Origin: Alphaproteobacteria bacterium
Lineage (GTDB): Bacteria > Pseudomonadota > Alphaproteobacteria > Rickettsiales > JAIXRX01
DNA length: 21,876 nucleotides
Assembly: GCA_027485005.1 (NCBI GenBank)
Contig: JAIXRX010000121.1
Location: forward strand, 1 to 21,876
Direction: 5' to 3'
Each line of letters starts with the position of its first letter. The stretch's first letter is position 1. This document shows positions 1-8,854 of the stretch, one piece after another. A program made the position numbers and the translations under genes. The notes below the pieces were generated by a model that saw only the letters and a list, made by a program, of their open reading frames with translations, had not been told where the DNA came from and did no database searches.

Positions 1-483
1 CACCAAAAAGCTTACATCTTTTTCAATTCGCCAATGTTGCAAACCATCATCCAGTAAAACCATCTGTGCGCCTGCGGTTTCGGCAGCATTCGTGGCTGCT
101 ACACGGTCACGGCAAATCCACGTAGGGGCATGACGCGCGAGCAACAATGCTTCATCTCCTACTTCTAGATGACTATGGATGGTGGGGTTAACACGCAATG
201 GTTTGTCAGAGGAAAGCTCCCCGCCAAAACCGCGTAAAATAATATGGGCCTCCACTCCTTGTGTTTGAAGCCAGTCTGCCAGCCAACACACAAGTGGTGT
301 TTTACCACTCCCGCCTACGGTCACATTCCCAACACACCATACAGGAATATTCACTTCTCTAGGTTTTTGCTCGCGCTGATCCAGACGCATCATGGCGATA
401 TAAACTTTACTCAGTGGCAGTAGTGCCCATGCTTTCCAACCGCGTTTCTGCCAGAAGGCGGGGGTCTTAGGCAGCTTTGCCAT
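1..483 (-). CDS. lpxK: Tetraacyldisaccharide 4'-kinase LpxK, C-terminus cut off by window edge
   Basis: LpxK phosphorylates the 4' position of the tetraacyl disaccharide to give lipid IVA, at the inner membrane. Only the first 161 codons are in the window. They show an N-terminal hydrophobic/basic segment (residues about 15-35), then the kinase P-loop motif GNVTVGGSGKTP at residues 52-63, and near residue 145 the conserved LLDDGLQH stretch of the family. The ATG at 483 was chosen because it gives the usual LpxK N-terminus just before the P-loop. It lies inside the last codons of waaA (17-bp overlap), which fits translational coupling. This is the last visible gene of the minus-strand lipid A block. 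The frame is open to base 1, so the real gene continues beyond the window; nothing suggests it is broken. Confidence 0.95.
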   Translation of the reverse strand, partial: MAKLPKTPAFWQKRGWKAWALLPLSKVYIAMMRLDQREQKPREVNIPVWCVGNVTVGGSGKTPLVCWLADWLQTQGVEAHIILRGFGGELSSDKPLRVNPTIHSHLEVGDEALLLARHAPTWICRDRVAATNAAETAGAQMVLLDDGLQHWRIEKDVSFLV

Positions 484-1780
484 GGGATGTTCTCACTGTA
501 ATGCTTAACGGTTCGGCTAACATATCAGTTAAATGCTGCAATGCACCCCCTTTGGCTTCCACTGCTTCCTTAGCTGCTTGCCCACGTTTTTGGCGTTCAT
601 TGGCATCGTCTAAAAGTGTCATCACGGCTTGGCTGAGATCTTCTACTCCAAGCACGCGTGAAAGGCCTCCTGCTGATTCGAGCACATGACAAATTTCTGA
701 GAAATTATGCATGTATAAGCCTGCAAGAATAGCACCGCCTAAACGCGCAGGCTCCAGCGGGTTTTGCCCGCCATGTGGCACCAGTGAACCACCAATAAAT
801 ACCACAGGACAGGCGCGATAAAATAAGCCCAATTCACCTAGTGTATCGGCAATGTAGATTTGTGTGTATTCTGTAATCGCGTCATATTGCGAACGAAGCG
901 AAACCTGCCATCCGCCACGTTGCAGCATTTCCGCAATCGCAGGTCCACGCGCGGGGTGGCGCGGAACAATGATGGTAAGAAGGTTTGCGTGCTTTTGTGC
1001 CATGCGGCGATGCGCCTCAGCGGCCATCACTTCTTCGCCTGGATGAGTAGAGGATGCGAGCCATACGACCCGTCCTGCAAGTTGTTCTTGAAGTTGTGCC
1101 AGCGCTTCATGGTCTGCGGGTAGTGGAGGTGTATCATATTTTAAGTTGCCAATAGATGTCACAGGGTAGTGCATCAAAGATGAAATGCGTTTAGCATCTG
1201 GTTCGCTGCCTGCAAAAATTTTCTCAAAGTATGAAAGCAGCGTTTGAATGGTGGCGGGAGATTTCTGCCAGCGGCTGAAAGAACGATCCGACATGCGCGC
1301 GTTGATGAGCCAAAGTTTAGTGCCTGCGTGAGTGGCCTTGTTTAGCAAGTTTGGCCACAGCTCGGATTCCACCCACAAAGCCATATTGGGATGCCAATGG
1401 GCAATAAAACGCCCTGCTGCTAGAGGACTATCAAGCGGAATAAATTGATGTATGACCCCTTTGGGCAGGCGTTCAGCCAACAGGCGTGCTGACGTTAGTG
1501 TACCGGTAGTGATGAGCATGTTGAGAGTTGGATATTGATGGCGAAGCGTCTGAATGAGTGAAAGCACCGAATTAGCTTCTCCCACACTCGCTGCATGAAA
1601 CCACAATAGATATCCCTGAGGGCGCGCTACTGATGCATATCCCATGCGTTCAAAAAGGCGTGTGCGGTCTTCTTTGCCACGCCATAAGCGCCAGCGTAGT
1701 AAGCCCCATAATAGCGGCGTTCCAGCCCATGTGAGAAGCGAGTAGAGGCGAAGAAAAAGGGGCAAAGTGGATTGTTTCAT
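467..1780 (-). CDS. waaA: 3-deoxy-D-manno-octulosonic acid (Kdo) transferase WaaA
   Basis: WaaA adds Kdo from CMP-Kdo to lipid IVA on the cytoplasmic face of the inner membrane. The 437-residue product is close to the usual 420-435. It has an N-terminal membrane-associated helix (about residues 7-33), then the FERMG segment whose Glu44 aligns with the catalytic base of the family. Further on are the conserved motifs FHAASVGE, ESELWPNL, NLKYD, SSTHPGEE, VPRHPAR and GGSLVPHGGQNPLEPA, typical of the two GT-B halves of family GT30. The ATG at 1780 is preferred; an ATG at 1789 (three residues longer) is equally possible, and neither has a strong ribosome site. Much longer starts would overlap the upstream acyltransferase gene by about 190 bp and are unlikely. 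It is flanked by that acyltransferase upstream and lpxK downstream. The sequence does not show whether one or two Kdo residues are added. Confidence 0.95.
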   Translation of the reverse strand: MKQSTLPLFLRLYSLLTWAGTPLLWGLLRWRLWRGKEDRTRLFERMGYASVARPQGYLLWFHAASVGEANSVLSLIQTLRHQYPTLNMLITTGTLTSARLLAERLPKGVIHQFIPLDSPLAAGRFIAHWHPNMALWVESELWPNLLNKATHAGTKLWLINARMSDRSFSRWQKSPATIQTLLSYFEKIFAGSEPDAKRISSLMHYPVTSIGNLKYDTPPLPADHEALAQLQEQLAGRVVWLASSTHPGEEVMAAEAHRRMAQKHANLLTIIVPRHPARGPAIAEMLQRGGWQVSLRSQYDAITEYTQIYIADTLGELGLFYRACPVVFIGGSLVPHGGQNPLEPARLGGAILAGLYMHNFSEICHVLESAGGLSRVLGVEDLSQAVMTLLDDANERQKRGQAAKEAVEAKGGALQHLTDMLAEPLSITVRTSHGKAA

Positions 1781-1793
1781 CCACTCCATCTTT

Positions 1794-2486
1794 TCAGAAA
1801 TCTGCGCGACCTGCAAGCATATCTGCATGATGCGTCTGAGTGTTAATCGCAGCTTCCATCTGTTGACGCATCCTTTCATCCTGCGCTTCATCCTGATGCG
1901 GCAAAATGGGTGCGCCAATACAGAAGTGAATGTGGCCGAATGGTAGCGGCCAAAGATAGCGATCCCAGCTTTTGAAAACATGTGCGCGATTGGTGGAGAA
2001 GCTGCACGGAATGATTTCTGTTTGTGTCAGACGGGCGATAACAATCGGCCCCATTTTTGCAATATGGCGCGGGCCTCTTGGCCCATCAGGCGTCATGCCC
2101 AGTGAGTGTTCTTGTGAAAGGACCTCAATAGCGTCACGCGTAGCACTAAAACCGCCCTTGCGTGAGGATCCGCGCACTTGATCCAGGCCAAGATATAACA
2201 GTGTTTGCGCTAGCCATTCACCGTCGCGGTGGAGCGAGACCATGGCAAAAATTCGACGGTTTTTAGGGCGTAGACGATAAGCAAGCACGTTGCGCCCATG
2301 CCATGATACATAAATCGCCTTTCTCTCGCCTCGAAAGAAAGGCAATGCGGCCTCATCCACATGAAACGTCACGCGTGAAAGTAAACAGGTTAAGCGGATG
2401 ATGCTGGCAATAGTCCAGCAAAGCGCGTTTCGTACGGGACGAGATTTGAAAAAGGCTTTGCTAATTTTTTTAAGCGTTTGTTTCAT
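1794..2486 (-). CDS. DUF374 lysophospholipid acyltransferase-like protein, probable LpxJ-type lipid A secondary acyltransferase
   Basis: The 230-residue protein belongs to the DUF374 (COG2121) acyltransferase family. Visible motifs in order are a hydrophobic N-terminal segment (about 20-37), SWHGR at 61-65 with the probable catalytic His63, SLHRDGE at 84-90, RGSSRKGG at 105-112 and TPDGPRGP at 132-139. This spacing is characteristic of the family and differs from the HX4D pattern of LpxL/LpxM. DUF374 members named LpxJ in epsilonproteobacteria add secondary acyl chains to lipid A. The position here between msbA and waaA supports the same role, but the acyl donor and the position modified cannot be read from sequence. 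The ATG at 2486 lies 5 bp after the msbA stop, and the gene ends a few bases before waaA, so it is in the same transcription unit. A general phospholipid role remains possible. Confidence 0.88.
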   Translation of the reverse strand: MKQTLKKISKAFFKSRPVRNALCWTIASIIRLTCLLSRVTFHVDEAALPFFRGERKAIYVSWHGRNVLAYRLRPKNRRIFAMVSLHRDGEWLAQTLLYLGLDQVRGSSRKGGFSATRDAIEVLSQEHSLGMTPDGPRGPRHIAKMGPIVIARLTQTEIIPCSFSTNRAHVFKSWDRYLWPLPFGHIHFCIGAPILPHQDEAQDERMRQQMEAAINTQTHHADMLAGRADF

Positions 2487-2491
2487 GATGC

Positions 2492-4255
2492 TTAAGCGGC
2501 AGATTCAGACACATTAGCAAATTGCTGCTGATGTAAATGGGCGTAAAGCCCACCGCGTGCCAATAATTCTTGATGCGTGCCTTCTTCAACCACTTGTCCT
2601 TTATCGAGTACGCAAATTTTGTCTGCATGCATAATCGTAGAAAGGCGGTGTGCAATGACTAACGTGGTGCGATGTTGCATAAGTTCACCCAGCGCATATT
2701 GTACCATTTTCTCAGAAGCCGTATCGAGGGCGGATGTAGCTTCATCTAGCAATAAAATCGGTGCATTTTTTAGAATAGCACGAGCAATTGAAAGGCGCTG
2801 ACGCTGACCACCCGAGAGTTTTACGCCATGCGGACCAATCAATGTTTCATAGCCTTGCGGCATGGTATCAATAAACTCATCTGCGTAGGCTTTCTTAGCT
2901 GCCGCTACAATCTCTTCACGGGTTGCATCCGGCGTACCATAGGCGATATTATTCGCCACGCTATCATCAAATAAAACTGTGTCTTGTGAGACTAAGGCCA
3001 TATTTTGACGCAATGATTTAAGCGTGACATTGCGAATATCCTGACCGTCTATTTCAATGCGTCCGGCATTGATGTCATAGAAGCGCAAGAGCAGATGCAT
3101 GATGGTCGATTTACCCGCACCCGAAGGTCCCACCAGCGCTACTGTTTTTCCTGCTGGCACGTGCAAGGAAACATGGTGCAAACCAATCTGGTCGTTTGAA
3201 AGATAGCTAAATGTAACCTCTTTGAAAGCCACAGCCCCTTGCCCTAATTGTAGCGTTTGTGCGGTAGGAGATTCCTGCACTTTGGGAGTGTCGTCCAACA
3301 CAGCGAATAGGCGGGCAGCGGCGGCCAAGCCTTCTTGTAATTGGTTGTTGAGATTAGCAAGTGATTTCATCGGCCGGTACGCCATGATCATGGCGGCTAC
3401 AAACGAGAAAAACGCCCCAGGAGTCGTATGTGATTCAATAACTTGCATGCCGCCATACCAGATAACACCAGCAATGGCACAGGTCGCCACAGATTCCATC
3501 AGTGGAGATGCCAACACCTGCACTCGAGCAGATTTCACATAGAGTTTATAAAGTTTCTCGATCACGCTATTGGCACGATTTACTTCAAATTCTTCCTGAG
3601 CATACGCCTTCACAATGCGCACTCCTTGAAAGGTTTCATCGAGCTGTGCGGTTAGATTGCCGAGCTCTTCTTGAGTGTGACCAGAAATTTTGCGCATGCG
3701 CCGACCAAGATTGAGAATTGGATAGATGGTAATAGGGAAAAGCAGCAAAGCAAAAAGGGATAATTGCCAGCTCTGATAGATCATGACACCAATGAGAAAA
3801 ACGGCGGTAAGACTGTCTTTGGCAAGGCCGGTGAGCACGCTGGAAACGGCACCACGCATCATTTGAATATCGTTAGTGAAACGCGAAATCAAACGGCCAG
3901 AAGCCGTGTCGTGGAACATGGCAAGATCAGCACGCATGGCATGTTCAAAGAGCTGCTTTTGCATGTCGGCGATCACGCGTTGCCCTAAAATACGCATACT
4001 GATATTTTGGCCATAATCGGCCGCGCCATTCACAATAGCAATGGCAATCAGGGCGAGCGGAATCACCATCAGCATGGATTGGTCTTTATTCACAAAAATA
4101 TGATCGAGGGCAGGCTGTAACAACCAAGCGTTACAAGCTGTTGCTGCTGCCGCCACCATCATACACAAGACGGCTATCACAACACGGCGGCGATATTGTT
4201 TAATGTAATCTTGCCACAAGCGTTTGAGCAAATGATGTGAGGCAATATCGCTCAT
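2492..4255 (-). CDS. msbA: Lipid A export ABC transporter, ATP-binding/permease protein MsbA
   Basis: MsbA is a homodimeric half-transporter that flips the lipid A core across the inner membrane. The 587 residues match the usual length. An ABC type-1 membrane domain of six helices fills about residues 20-320. The nucleotide-binding domain has Walker A GPSGAGKST (376-384), Q-loop Gln424, signature LSGGQ (480-484), Walker B ILLLDEATSALD (500-511) and switch His536. All catalytic residues are intact. The ATG at 4255 has GGGAG about 10 bases upstream, inside the end of pmbA; the gap between the two genes is 5 bp. Related exporters of other lipids or drugs have the same architecture, so the assignment to lipid A rests on the adjacent lpxJ-like, waaA and lpxK genes. 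Confidence 0.92.
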   Translation of the reverse strand: MSDIASHHLLKRLWQDYIKQYRRRVVIAVLCMMVAAAATACNAWLLQPALDHIFVNKDQSMLMVIPLALIAIAIVNGAADYGQNISMRILGQRVIADMQKQLFEHAMRADLAMFHDTASGRLISRFTNDIQMMRGAVSSVLTGLAKDSLTAVFLIGVMIYQSWQLSLFALLLFPITIYPILNLGRRMRKISGHTQEELGNLTAQLDETFQGVRIVKAYAQEEFEVNRANSVIEKLYKLYVKSARVQVLASPLMESVATCAIAGVIWYGGMQVIESHTTPGAFFSFVAAMIMAYRPMKSLANLNNQLQEGLAAAARLFAVLDDTPKVQESPTAQTLQLGQGAVAFKEVTFSYLSNDQIGLHHVSLHVPAGKTVALVGPSGAGKSTIMHLLLRFYDINAGRIEIDGQDIRNVTLKSLRQNMALVSQDTVLFDDSVANNIAYGTPDATREEIVAAAKKAYADEFIDTMPQGYETLIGPHGVKLSGGQRQRLSIARAILKNAPILLLDEATSALDTASEKMVQYALGELMQHRTTLVIAHRLSTIMHADKICVLDKGQVVEEGTHQELLARGGLYAHLHQQQFANVSESAA

Positions 4256-4260
4256 CTCAT

Positions 4261-5604
4261 TTATGCTCCCGCAATGGTCATGTTGGCCACGCGCACAGTT
4301 GGGGTATTAACGCGTGCAATATATTCAAGGTCGTTTGCGGCCTCAAGTTCCAAGAACATGTCTTTCAAATGTCCTGCAATCGTAATCTCACTGACAGGGT
4401 AGGCGAGTTCACCATTCTCAATCCAGTAGCCCGCCGCCCCCTGGCTAAAATCACCAGTAATCAGATTGATGCCCATACCGAACATTTCGGTGACATAAAG
4501 GCCCGTATGAGTACTTTTAATCATATCTTGTGCAGACATTGTGCCTGCTTCCAGCGTGAAATTGCTAGTGGATGGGGTGGGTGCAGAAGCTAAGCCACGC
4601 ATGGCATGGCCAGTGGTTTGTAGCCCAAGTTTATTAGCGGAGCGCACATCCATTATCCAACTATTCAAGACGCCTTTTTCTACCACTGTTATAGGTGTGG
4701 CGGCAACACCTTCCCCATCAAATGGACGAGAGGCAAGGCCACGCACGCGCAAGGGATTGTCAGTGATACGGATGGATGGGGCAAAAATTTGTTGGCCGAG
4801 CGAATGTTTTAAAAAGCTGGTGCCATTGGCGATAGCGGCGCCAGAAATAGCCCCAGCAAGGCTGGAAAGCAGCGCTCGCGCTATGCGTGGTTCAAACACC
4901 ACGGGCACATGACAGGTCGAAACTTTGCGTGGATTTAAGCGTCGCAAAGTACGGGCAGCGGCGGTCGCGCCAATCGAAGCGGGGCTGCGTAGATCTTCAG
5001 CATGACGGGTCGAGCTATAGTCGTAGTCGCGCTCCATTTGGGTGTCTTGTCCAGCCAAGACTGACACGGATAATTGCCAGCTGGTGCTACGATATTCTTG
5101 AGCGAGTCCATGGGAGGTTACAAGGGCCACTTGATGTGCAGAATAGCCAGCACTTGCACCTTCGCTGTTCGTAATACCTTGTACGCTGGTGGCTGCCTCC
5201 TCTGTTTCTTTGCACCACTCTTGCAGTTGCTGCATCGTGGGGGCAGGCGTTGTATCATGTAAATCCAATGCAGGAATGTCACGCGCTAAACGTTCAACAG
5301 GGGCAAGCCCCGCATAAATATCTTCGGGGGCAAGCTTAGCCATATGAAAGGCGCGCTCAGCCATATTTTTAAGAGATTCTGGGGCAAAGTCAGATCCAGA
5401 AACACAAGCTGATTGTTGCCCGATGAAAATACGCAAACCAATAGCAGACGATTCCGAGCGCTCAATATCTTCTGGTAACCCATGGCGCACAGATGTACTC
5501 ACATCGGCAGAGGAGATACTTATGGCATCGGCTGAAGTAGCACCTAATTTCTTGGCATAATTAAGAGTCTCAATCGCGTGCTCTAGTGGGGTCTTTGCGC
5601 TCAC
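4261..5604 (-). CDS. pmbA: PmbA/TldE family metallopeptidase-associated protein
   Basis: PmbA (TldE) pairs with TldD to form a proteolytic complex known from microcin B17 maturation and CcdA degradation; TldD supplies the metal site. The 447-residue length equals the usual PmbA size. The N-terminal half carries the GLPEDIERSES/GLRIFIGQQ pattern. The C-terminal half has the conserved glycine-rich stretch TGLYVTEMFGMGINLITGDF, followed by the GYWIENGE and EITIAGHLKDMF elements. No HExxxH motif is seen, consistent with PmbA rather than TldD. The start is a GTG at 5604 preceded by AGAGGAG at 8 bases, and it overlaps the upstream gene's stop by 4 bp (GTGA), which implies coupled translation. No tldD is present in the window. 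Confidence 0.93.
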   Translation of the reverse strand: MSAKTPLEHAIETLNYAKKLGATSADAISISSADVSTSVRHGLPEDIERSESSAIGLRIFIGQQSACVSGSDFAPESLKNMAERAFHMAKLAPEDIYAGLAPVERLARDIPALDLHDTTPAPTMQQLQEWCKETEEAATSVQGITNSEGASAGYSAHQVALVTSHGLAQEYRSTSWQLSVSVLAGQDTQMERDYDYSSTRHAEDLRSPASIGATAAARTLRRLNPRKVSTCHVPVVFEPRIARALLSSLAGAISGAAIANGTSFLKHSLGQQIFAPSIRITDNPLRVRGLASRPFDGEGVAATPITVVEKGVLNSWIMDVRSANKLGLQTTGHAMRGLASAPTPSTSNFTLEAGTMSAQDMIKSTHTGLYVTEMFGMGINLITGDFSQGAAGYWIENGELAYPVSEITIAGHLKDMFLELEAANDLEYIARVNTPTVRVANMTIAGA

Positions 5605-6137
5605 AGAACAAGCTCCTCTATTTTTATTTTTTGCTCGCCTAAATACTCAGCAAAGCTGTGCAGAATATAATTAGGTATCTTGTCCTTACCCAATACGTAA
5701 TACCACATGAAACGCCAGTAAGGGCTCGAAATTTTTGTCATCTGAGATACCTTAACAAAGGTTTGCCCATCCTGACTGCTCACTTGCACTGCAAGACCAC
5801 CCTCCATGCCCATCCATGACTCACGCAAAACCCAAACGCTGCGCCCCTCCACTTCAGTATTCTTTTGCAAAAAAAGAATATCCCCGCCGTAGCGAGTTAT
5901 TCCGTTATATGCTAGAGCGTCTGGTGTTGATGCTTCTATATTCGTTTGGATGGCTGAAAAAAAACGCCACCAACTTGGCCAATTAGTGACCGAAGTGAGC
6001 GCCGCCACTTTATTAACATCGGCTTTCAGAAACACACCGCGATGGATGTTAATTTCCTCAGGCAGCGAAGAACCAGCGCCATACAAACCCGCGCTACCAA
6101 ACAATATCACTAACACACAAATAATTATACTACGCAT
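5601..6137 (-). CDS. Membrane-anchored or secreted SRPBCC-like protein of unknown function
   Basis: This 178-residue protein begins with an uncleaved-anchor or signal-like helix (residues about 3-22, ending in small residues). After it comes a compact alpha/beta region resembling SRPBCC/polyketide-cyclase folds: VAALTSVTNWPSWWRFFSAI (44-63) looks like the first helix and the trp-rich turn typical of that fold, followed by alternating beta strands and a C-terminal helix. No catalytic residues can be named. The ATG at 6137 has GAGAGAG a few bases upstream. It sits 29 bp after guaA and overlaps pmbA by 4 bp, so it is probably translated with them. The SRPBCC call is inferred from pattern only; a lipid- or hydrophobe-binding role would fit the fold but is not shown. 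Confidence 0.75.
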   Translation of the reverse strand: MRSIIICVLVILFGSAGLYGAGSSLPEEINIHRGVFLKADVNKVAALTSVTNWPSWWRFFSAIQTNIEASTPDALAYNGITRYGGDILFLQKNTEVEGRSVWVLRESWMGMEGGLAVQVSSQDGQTFVKVSQMTKISSPYWRFMWYYVLGKDKIPNYILHSFAEYLGEQKIKIEELVL

Positions 6138-6166
6138 GACTCTCTCATCATTGATTTAGCTAACGG

Positions 6167-7708
6167 CTATTCCCACTCAATGGTGCCGGGAGGCTTGCTG
6201 GTGATATCATAAACCACGCGGTTGATACCGCGAACCTCATTGACGATACGGCTAGAAACTCTGGCCAGAAATTCATGTTCATATGGGTAATAATCGGCGG
6301 TCATACCGTCAGTCGAAGTGACTGCACGTAGAGCACAAACATATTCATAAGTACGAGCGTCGCCCATAACGCCTACAGTTTTTACGGGTAGCAATACTGC
6401 AAAAGCTTGCCATATTTTATCATAAAGCCCAGCTGCACGAATTTCTTCGATATAAAGGCGATCTGCTTTTTGCAGAATATCAATTTTTTCTTGCGTGATT
6501 TCTCCTGGAATGCGGATAGCAAGGCCGGGGCCAGGGAAGGGGTGACGCATGAGTAGTGAATCTGGCATGCCCATATCACGGCCTAGGGCGCGCACTTCAT
6601 CTTTAAAGAGTTCTCGTACAGGTTCAATCAGCTTGAGCTTCATGCGGGCAGGCAAGCCTCCCACATTATGGTGCGATTTGATGGTAGCCGAAGGTCCGCC
6701 AGTGAAAGATACCGACTCAATCACGTCAGGATAAAGCGTGCCCTGGGCAAGAAAATCCGCCCCACCTTGTCTTTCAACTTCTTGCTCAAACACTTCAATA
6801 AATGTTTCGCCAATTATTTTACGTTTGCGCTCCGGATCCCGTACACCATCCAAGCGGTGGAGGAACAGCATGCTAGCATCCACATACACCAATGGAATAT
6901 TATAGTATTCAGCAAAACTTTTACGGACTTGCTCAGCCTCTCCGGCGCGCAACAAACCAGTATCTACAAAAACGCAAAGCAGCTGATCGCCAATCGCTTC
7001 ATGCAAGAGTTTTGCTACGACTGAGCTGTCAACTCCGCCGCTGACAGCACAAAGTACACGTTGCTTGCCGACTGTTTGACGAATATGGGGGAGCGTTGCT
7101 TGGCGAAAATTAGTCATCGTCCAATCACCCTTGCAACCACAAATATTTTTGGTGAAATTTCTCAGCATCAATGCGCCATCTAATGTATGCGCTACTTCAG
7201 GATGGAACTGTACGCCATAATAGCGTTTGCTTTCATTCGCAACGGCAGCAAAGGGCGCAGATGTCGTGGTAGCGATGACTTCAAAGCCTGCGGGAAGCTG
7301 TGTCACTTTATCACCATGGCTCATCCATACCTGATAATCCTGAGTGCTTTCCAAACCATTCAGTAGTGCACTATTTTTAGTAACATGCAGCATTGCGCGG
7401 CCAAATTCACGTGCATCACTAGGTTCAACCTTGCCGCCAAGCTGCTGGCACATGAGCTGCTGGCCATAGCAGATACCTAAAACAGGAACGCCAAGCTGGA
7501 AAACGGCAGGTGAGGATTGCGGTGAATGTTCGAGATGTACGCTGGCTGGGCCGCCCGATAAAATAACACCCTTTGCGCCGTATTGACGGATATTAGCTTC
7601 TGACCAACTGAATGGGTGAATTTCACAATAAATGCCATCTTCGCGTAGGCGACGCGCAATTAACTGAGTAACTTGAGAGCCAAAATCGAGAATGAGAATC
7701 TTATCCAC
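6167..7708 (-). CDS. guaA: GMP synthase (glutamine-hydrolysing)
   Basis: GuaA aminates XMP to GMP using glutamine and ATP in the cytoplasm, the last step of guanine nucleotide synthesis. The 513-residue protein has the full two-domain form. The class I glutamine amidotransferase triad is Cys80 in GICYGQQ, His169 and Glu171 in FHPE, with ILSGGPASV before it. The ATP pyrophosphatase P-loop SGGVDSSV is at 223-230. The C-terminal dimerisation domain contains HPFPGPGLAIR and ends in the typical KPPGTIEWE. The start is a GTG at 7708 (MDKILILDFGSQ), with no ATG nearby and only a weak ribosome site. It is the first gene of the minus-strand array, so its promoter should lie in the 261-bp gap shared with cpaB. 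A possible TATAAA occurs at 7728-7733 on the minus strand, without a clear -35. Confidence 0.97.
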   Translation of the reverse strand: MDKILILDFGSQVTQLIARRLREDGIYCEIHPFSWSEANIRQYGAKGVILSGGPASVHLEHSPQSSPAVFQLGVPVLGICYGQQLMCQQLGGKVEPSDAREFGRAMLHVTKNSALLNGLESTQDYQVWMSHGDKVTQLPAGFEVIATTTSAPFAAVANESKRYYGVQFHPEVAHTLDGALMLRNFTKNICGCKGDWTMTNFRQATLPHIRQTVGKQRVLCAVSGGVDSSVVAKLLHEAIGDQLLCVFVDTGLLRAGEAEQVRKSFAEYYNIPLVYVDASMLFLHRLDGVRDPERKRKIIGETFIEVFEQEVERQGGADFLAQGTLYPDVIESVSFTGGPSATIKSHHNVGGLPARMKLKLIEPVRELFKDEVRALGRDMGMPDSLLMRHPFPGPGLAIRIPGEITQEKIDILQKADRLYIEEIRAAGLYDKIWQAFAVLLPVKTVGVMGDARTYEYVCALRAVTSTDGMTADYYPYEHEFLARVSSRIVNEVRGINRVVYDITSKPPGTIEWE

Positions 7709-7950
7709 TGCAGGTCTTTCTGAGGTATTTTATAGGCGATGATGAATGTCTTGGGTGATTTGTGTGCGCAGAAATATAACCAAACTTTGCCGTTGCCACA
7801 ATCCCCAATCGAGCCAATGACTTAAAAAGTTCAGTCGTATTCACCCACAAGTAGTGGCGCATATAACACAGCGCGTCTATATGTTGTGTGCAGCCTTGTC
7901 ATAATGGTTAAGATGTGGTTCACTACAGTTAGAAAATTAACAAAAATTAT

Positions 7951-7956
7951 TATAAT
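7951..7956 (+). promoter_or_regulatory. Possible -10 element for the cpa/tad operon
   Basis: A perfect TATAAT lies 13 bases before the preferred cpaB ATG, within an AT-rich stretch. A matching -35 is not evident (GTTAGA or TTAGAA at about the right distance is poor), so this is suggestive only. The rest of the guaA-cpaB gap (7709-7950) holds no clear gene; other TATA-like hexamers at 7862 and 7900 also lack a partner. Confidence 0.3.
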
Positions 7957-7969
7957 TTTGGGGTTAGGC

Positions 7970-8854
7970 ATGAGGCTAATAGCCATATTTGTGTCCTTAG
8001 TATTGGCTGTGGTGGCTATTGTCGTGGTCTATCAAATGACTTCTGCACAAGCGCCCAGCGAGACATCGACAATTATTGTTGAAAAGCCAGTTGAGAAGTT
8101 GGTGCAAGAGCCGACTGAGCAAATTTATGTGGCGCAAACAGAAATTGCTCCAGGTAGTTCTATTGAGGCATCTGTCGTTGATCGTCAAGATTGGCCCAAG
8201 CGCCTAATTGCAGATAATTTCATGGTGGTAGGTAAAGACGAACCAACGGGAATGATCGCTCGTGGCCATTTTCAGGCTCGCGAGCCATTATTGAAAACTA
8301 AATTGGGCAAGCCGGGTGATGCTAGTTTTTTAGCGTCTACTTTGCCTGAAGGCTCCCGTTTGGTTACGATTGCAACGGACGGTATTGCGGGGATTGCAGG
8401 CTTTGTTTTTCCGGGTGATCGTGTAGATATTTTGCTCACGCAGATGGTGGAAGTGCCTAACCCTAAAGATCCTAAGCTCGCACCGAAGCAGGAGCAAATT
8501 TCCGAGGTAATGCTGGTGAATGTTTTGGTTGTCGCTGTTGATCAGCGTGCGGCGGCCGAGACTGGCAAGCAAGCGCCTCTTCCTTCCAGTGTTTCATTGC
8601 AGGTGACCTCAGAAGATGCCCAGAAACTTCGTTTGGCAGAGCGCCGCGGCACATTGTCTTTGTCGCTTCGCTCGCTCAAAGATAAAGATGGCAATATTCC
8701 ATCTCCAACGACACGCTTTGATATTACTCGTTTCCTTGCAACGGGCGGTGGAGAAAATGCTGCGGCGCTAACAGAAGAGCCTGCGAAAAATGATTCCGTT
8801 GTTGTGGTTCGTGGCACCACGGCGCAAACCGTAGAAATTGAGAGCAAAAAATGA
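7970..8854 (+). CDS. cpaB: Flp pilus assembly protein CpaB (SAF domain)
   Basis: CpaB/RcpC is a periplasmic, inner-membrane-anchored component of the Tad pilus that helps connect the secretin to the inner-membrane machine. The 294-residue product from ATG 7970 has a single N-terminal membrane helix (3-21), a linker, a SAF domain (about 52-113, IYVAQTEIAPGSSIEASVV onward) and an RcpC/CpaB domain (about 120-240) including GIAGFVFPGDRVDILLT. The frame is open upstream to 7886, but the preferred ATG has GGGGTTAGG before it and gives the typical short N-terminus. It is the first gene of the pilus operon and its stop overlaps the cpaC start (ATGA). The last 50 residues are low-complexity and polar. 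Confidence 0.93.
   Translation: MRLIAIFVSLVLAVVAIVVVYQMTSAQAPSETSTIIVEKPVEKLVQEPTEQIYVAQTEIAPGSSIEASVVDRQDWPKRLIADNFMVVGKDEPTGMIARGHFQAREPLLKTKLGKPGDASFLASTLPEGSRLVTIATDGIAGIAGFVFPGDRVDILLTQMVEVPNPKDPKLAPKQEQISEVMLVNVLVVAVDQRAAAETGKQAPLPSSVSLQVTSEDAQKLRLAERRGTLSLSLRSLKDKDGNIPSPTTRFDITRFLATGGGENAAALTEEPAKNDSVVVVRGTTAQTVEIESKK

Noticed and set aside
1781..1981. Longer waaA start at 1981
   Set aside because: It would overlap the acyltransferase gene by about 190 bp and add a non-family N-terminus.
7886..7969. Longer cpaB start at 7886
   Set aside because: It adds a non-conserved segment before the typical membrane helix; ATG 7970 has a better upstream context.
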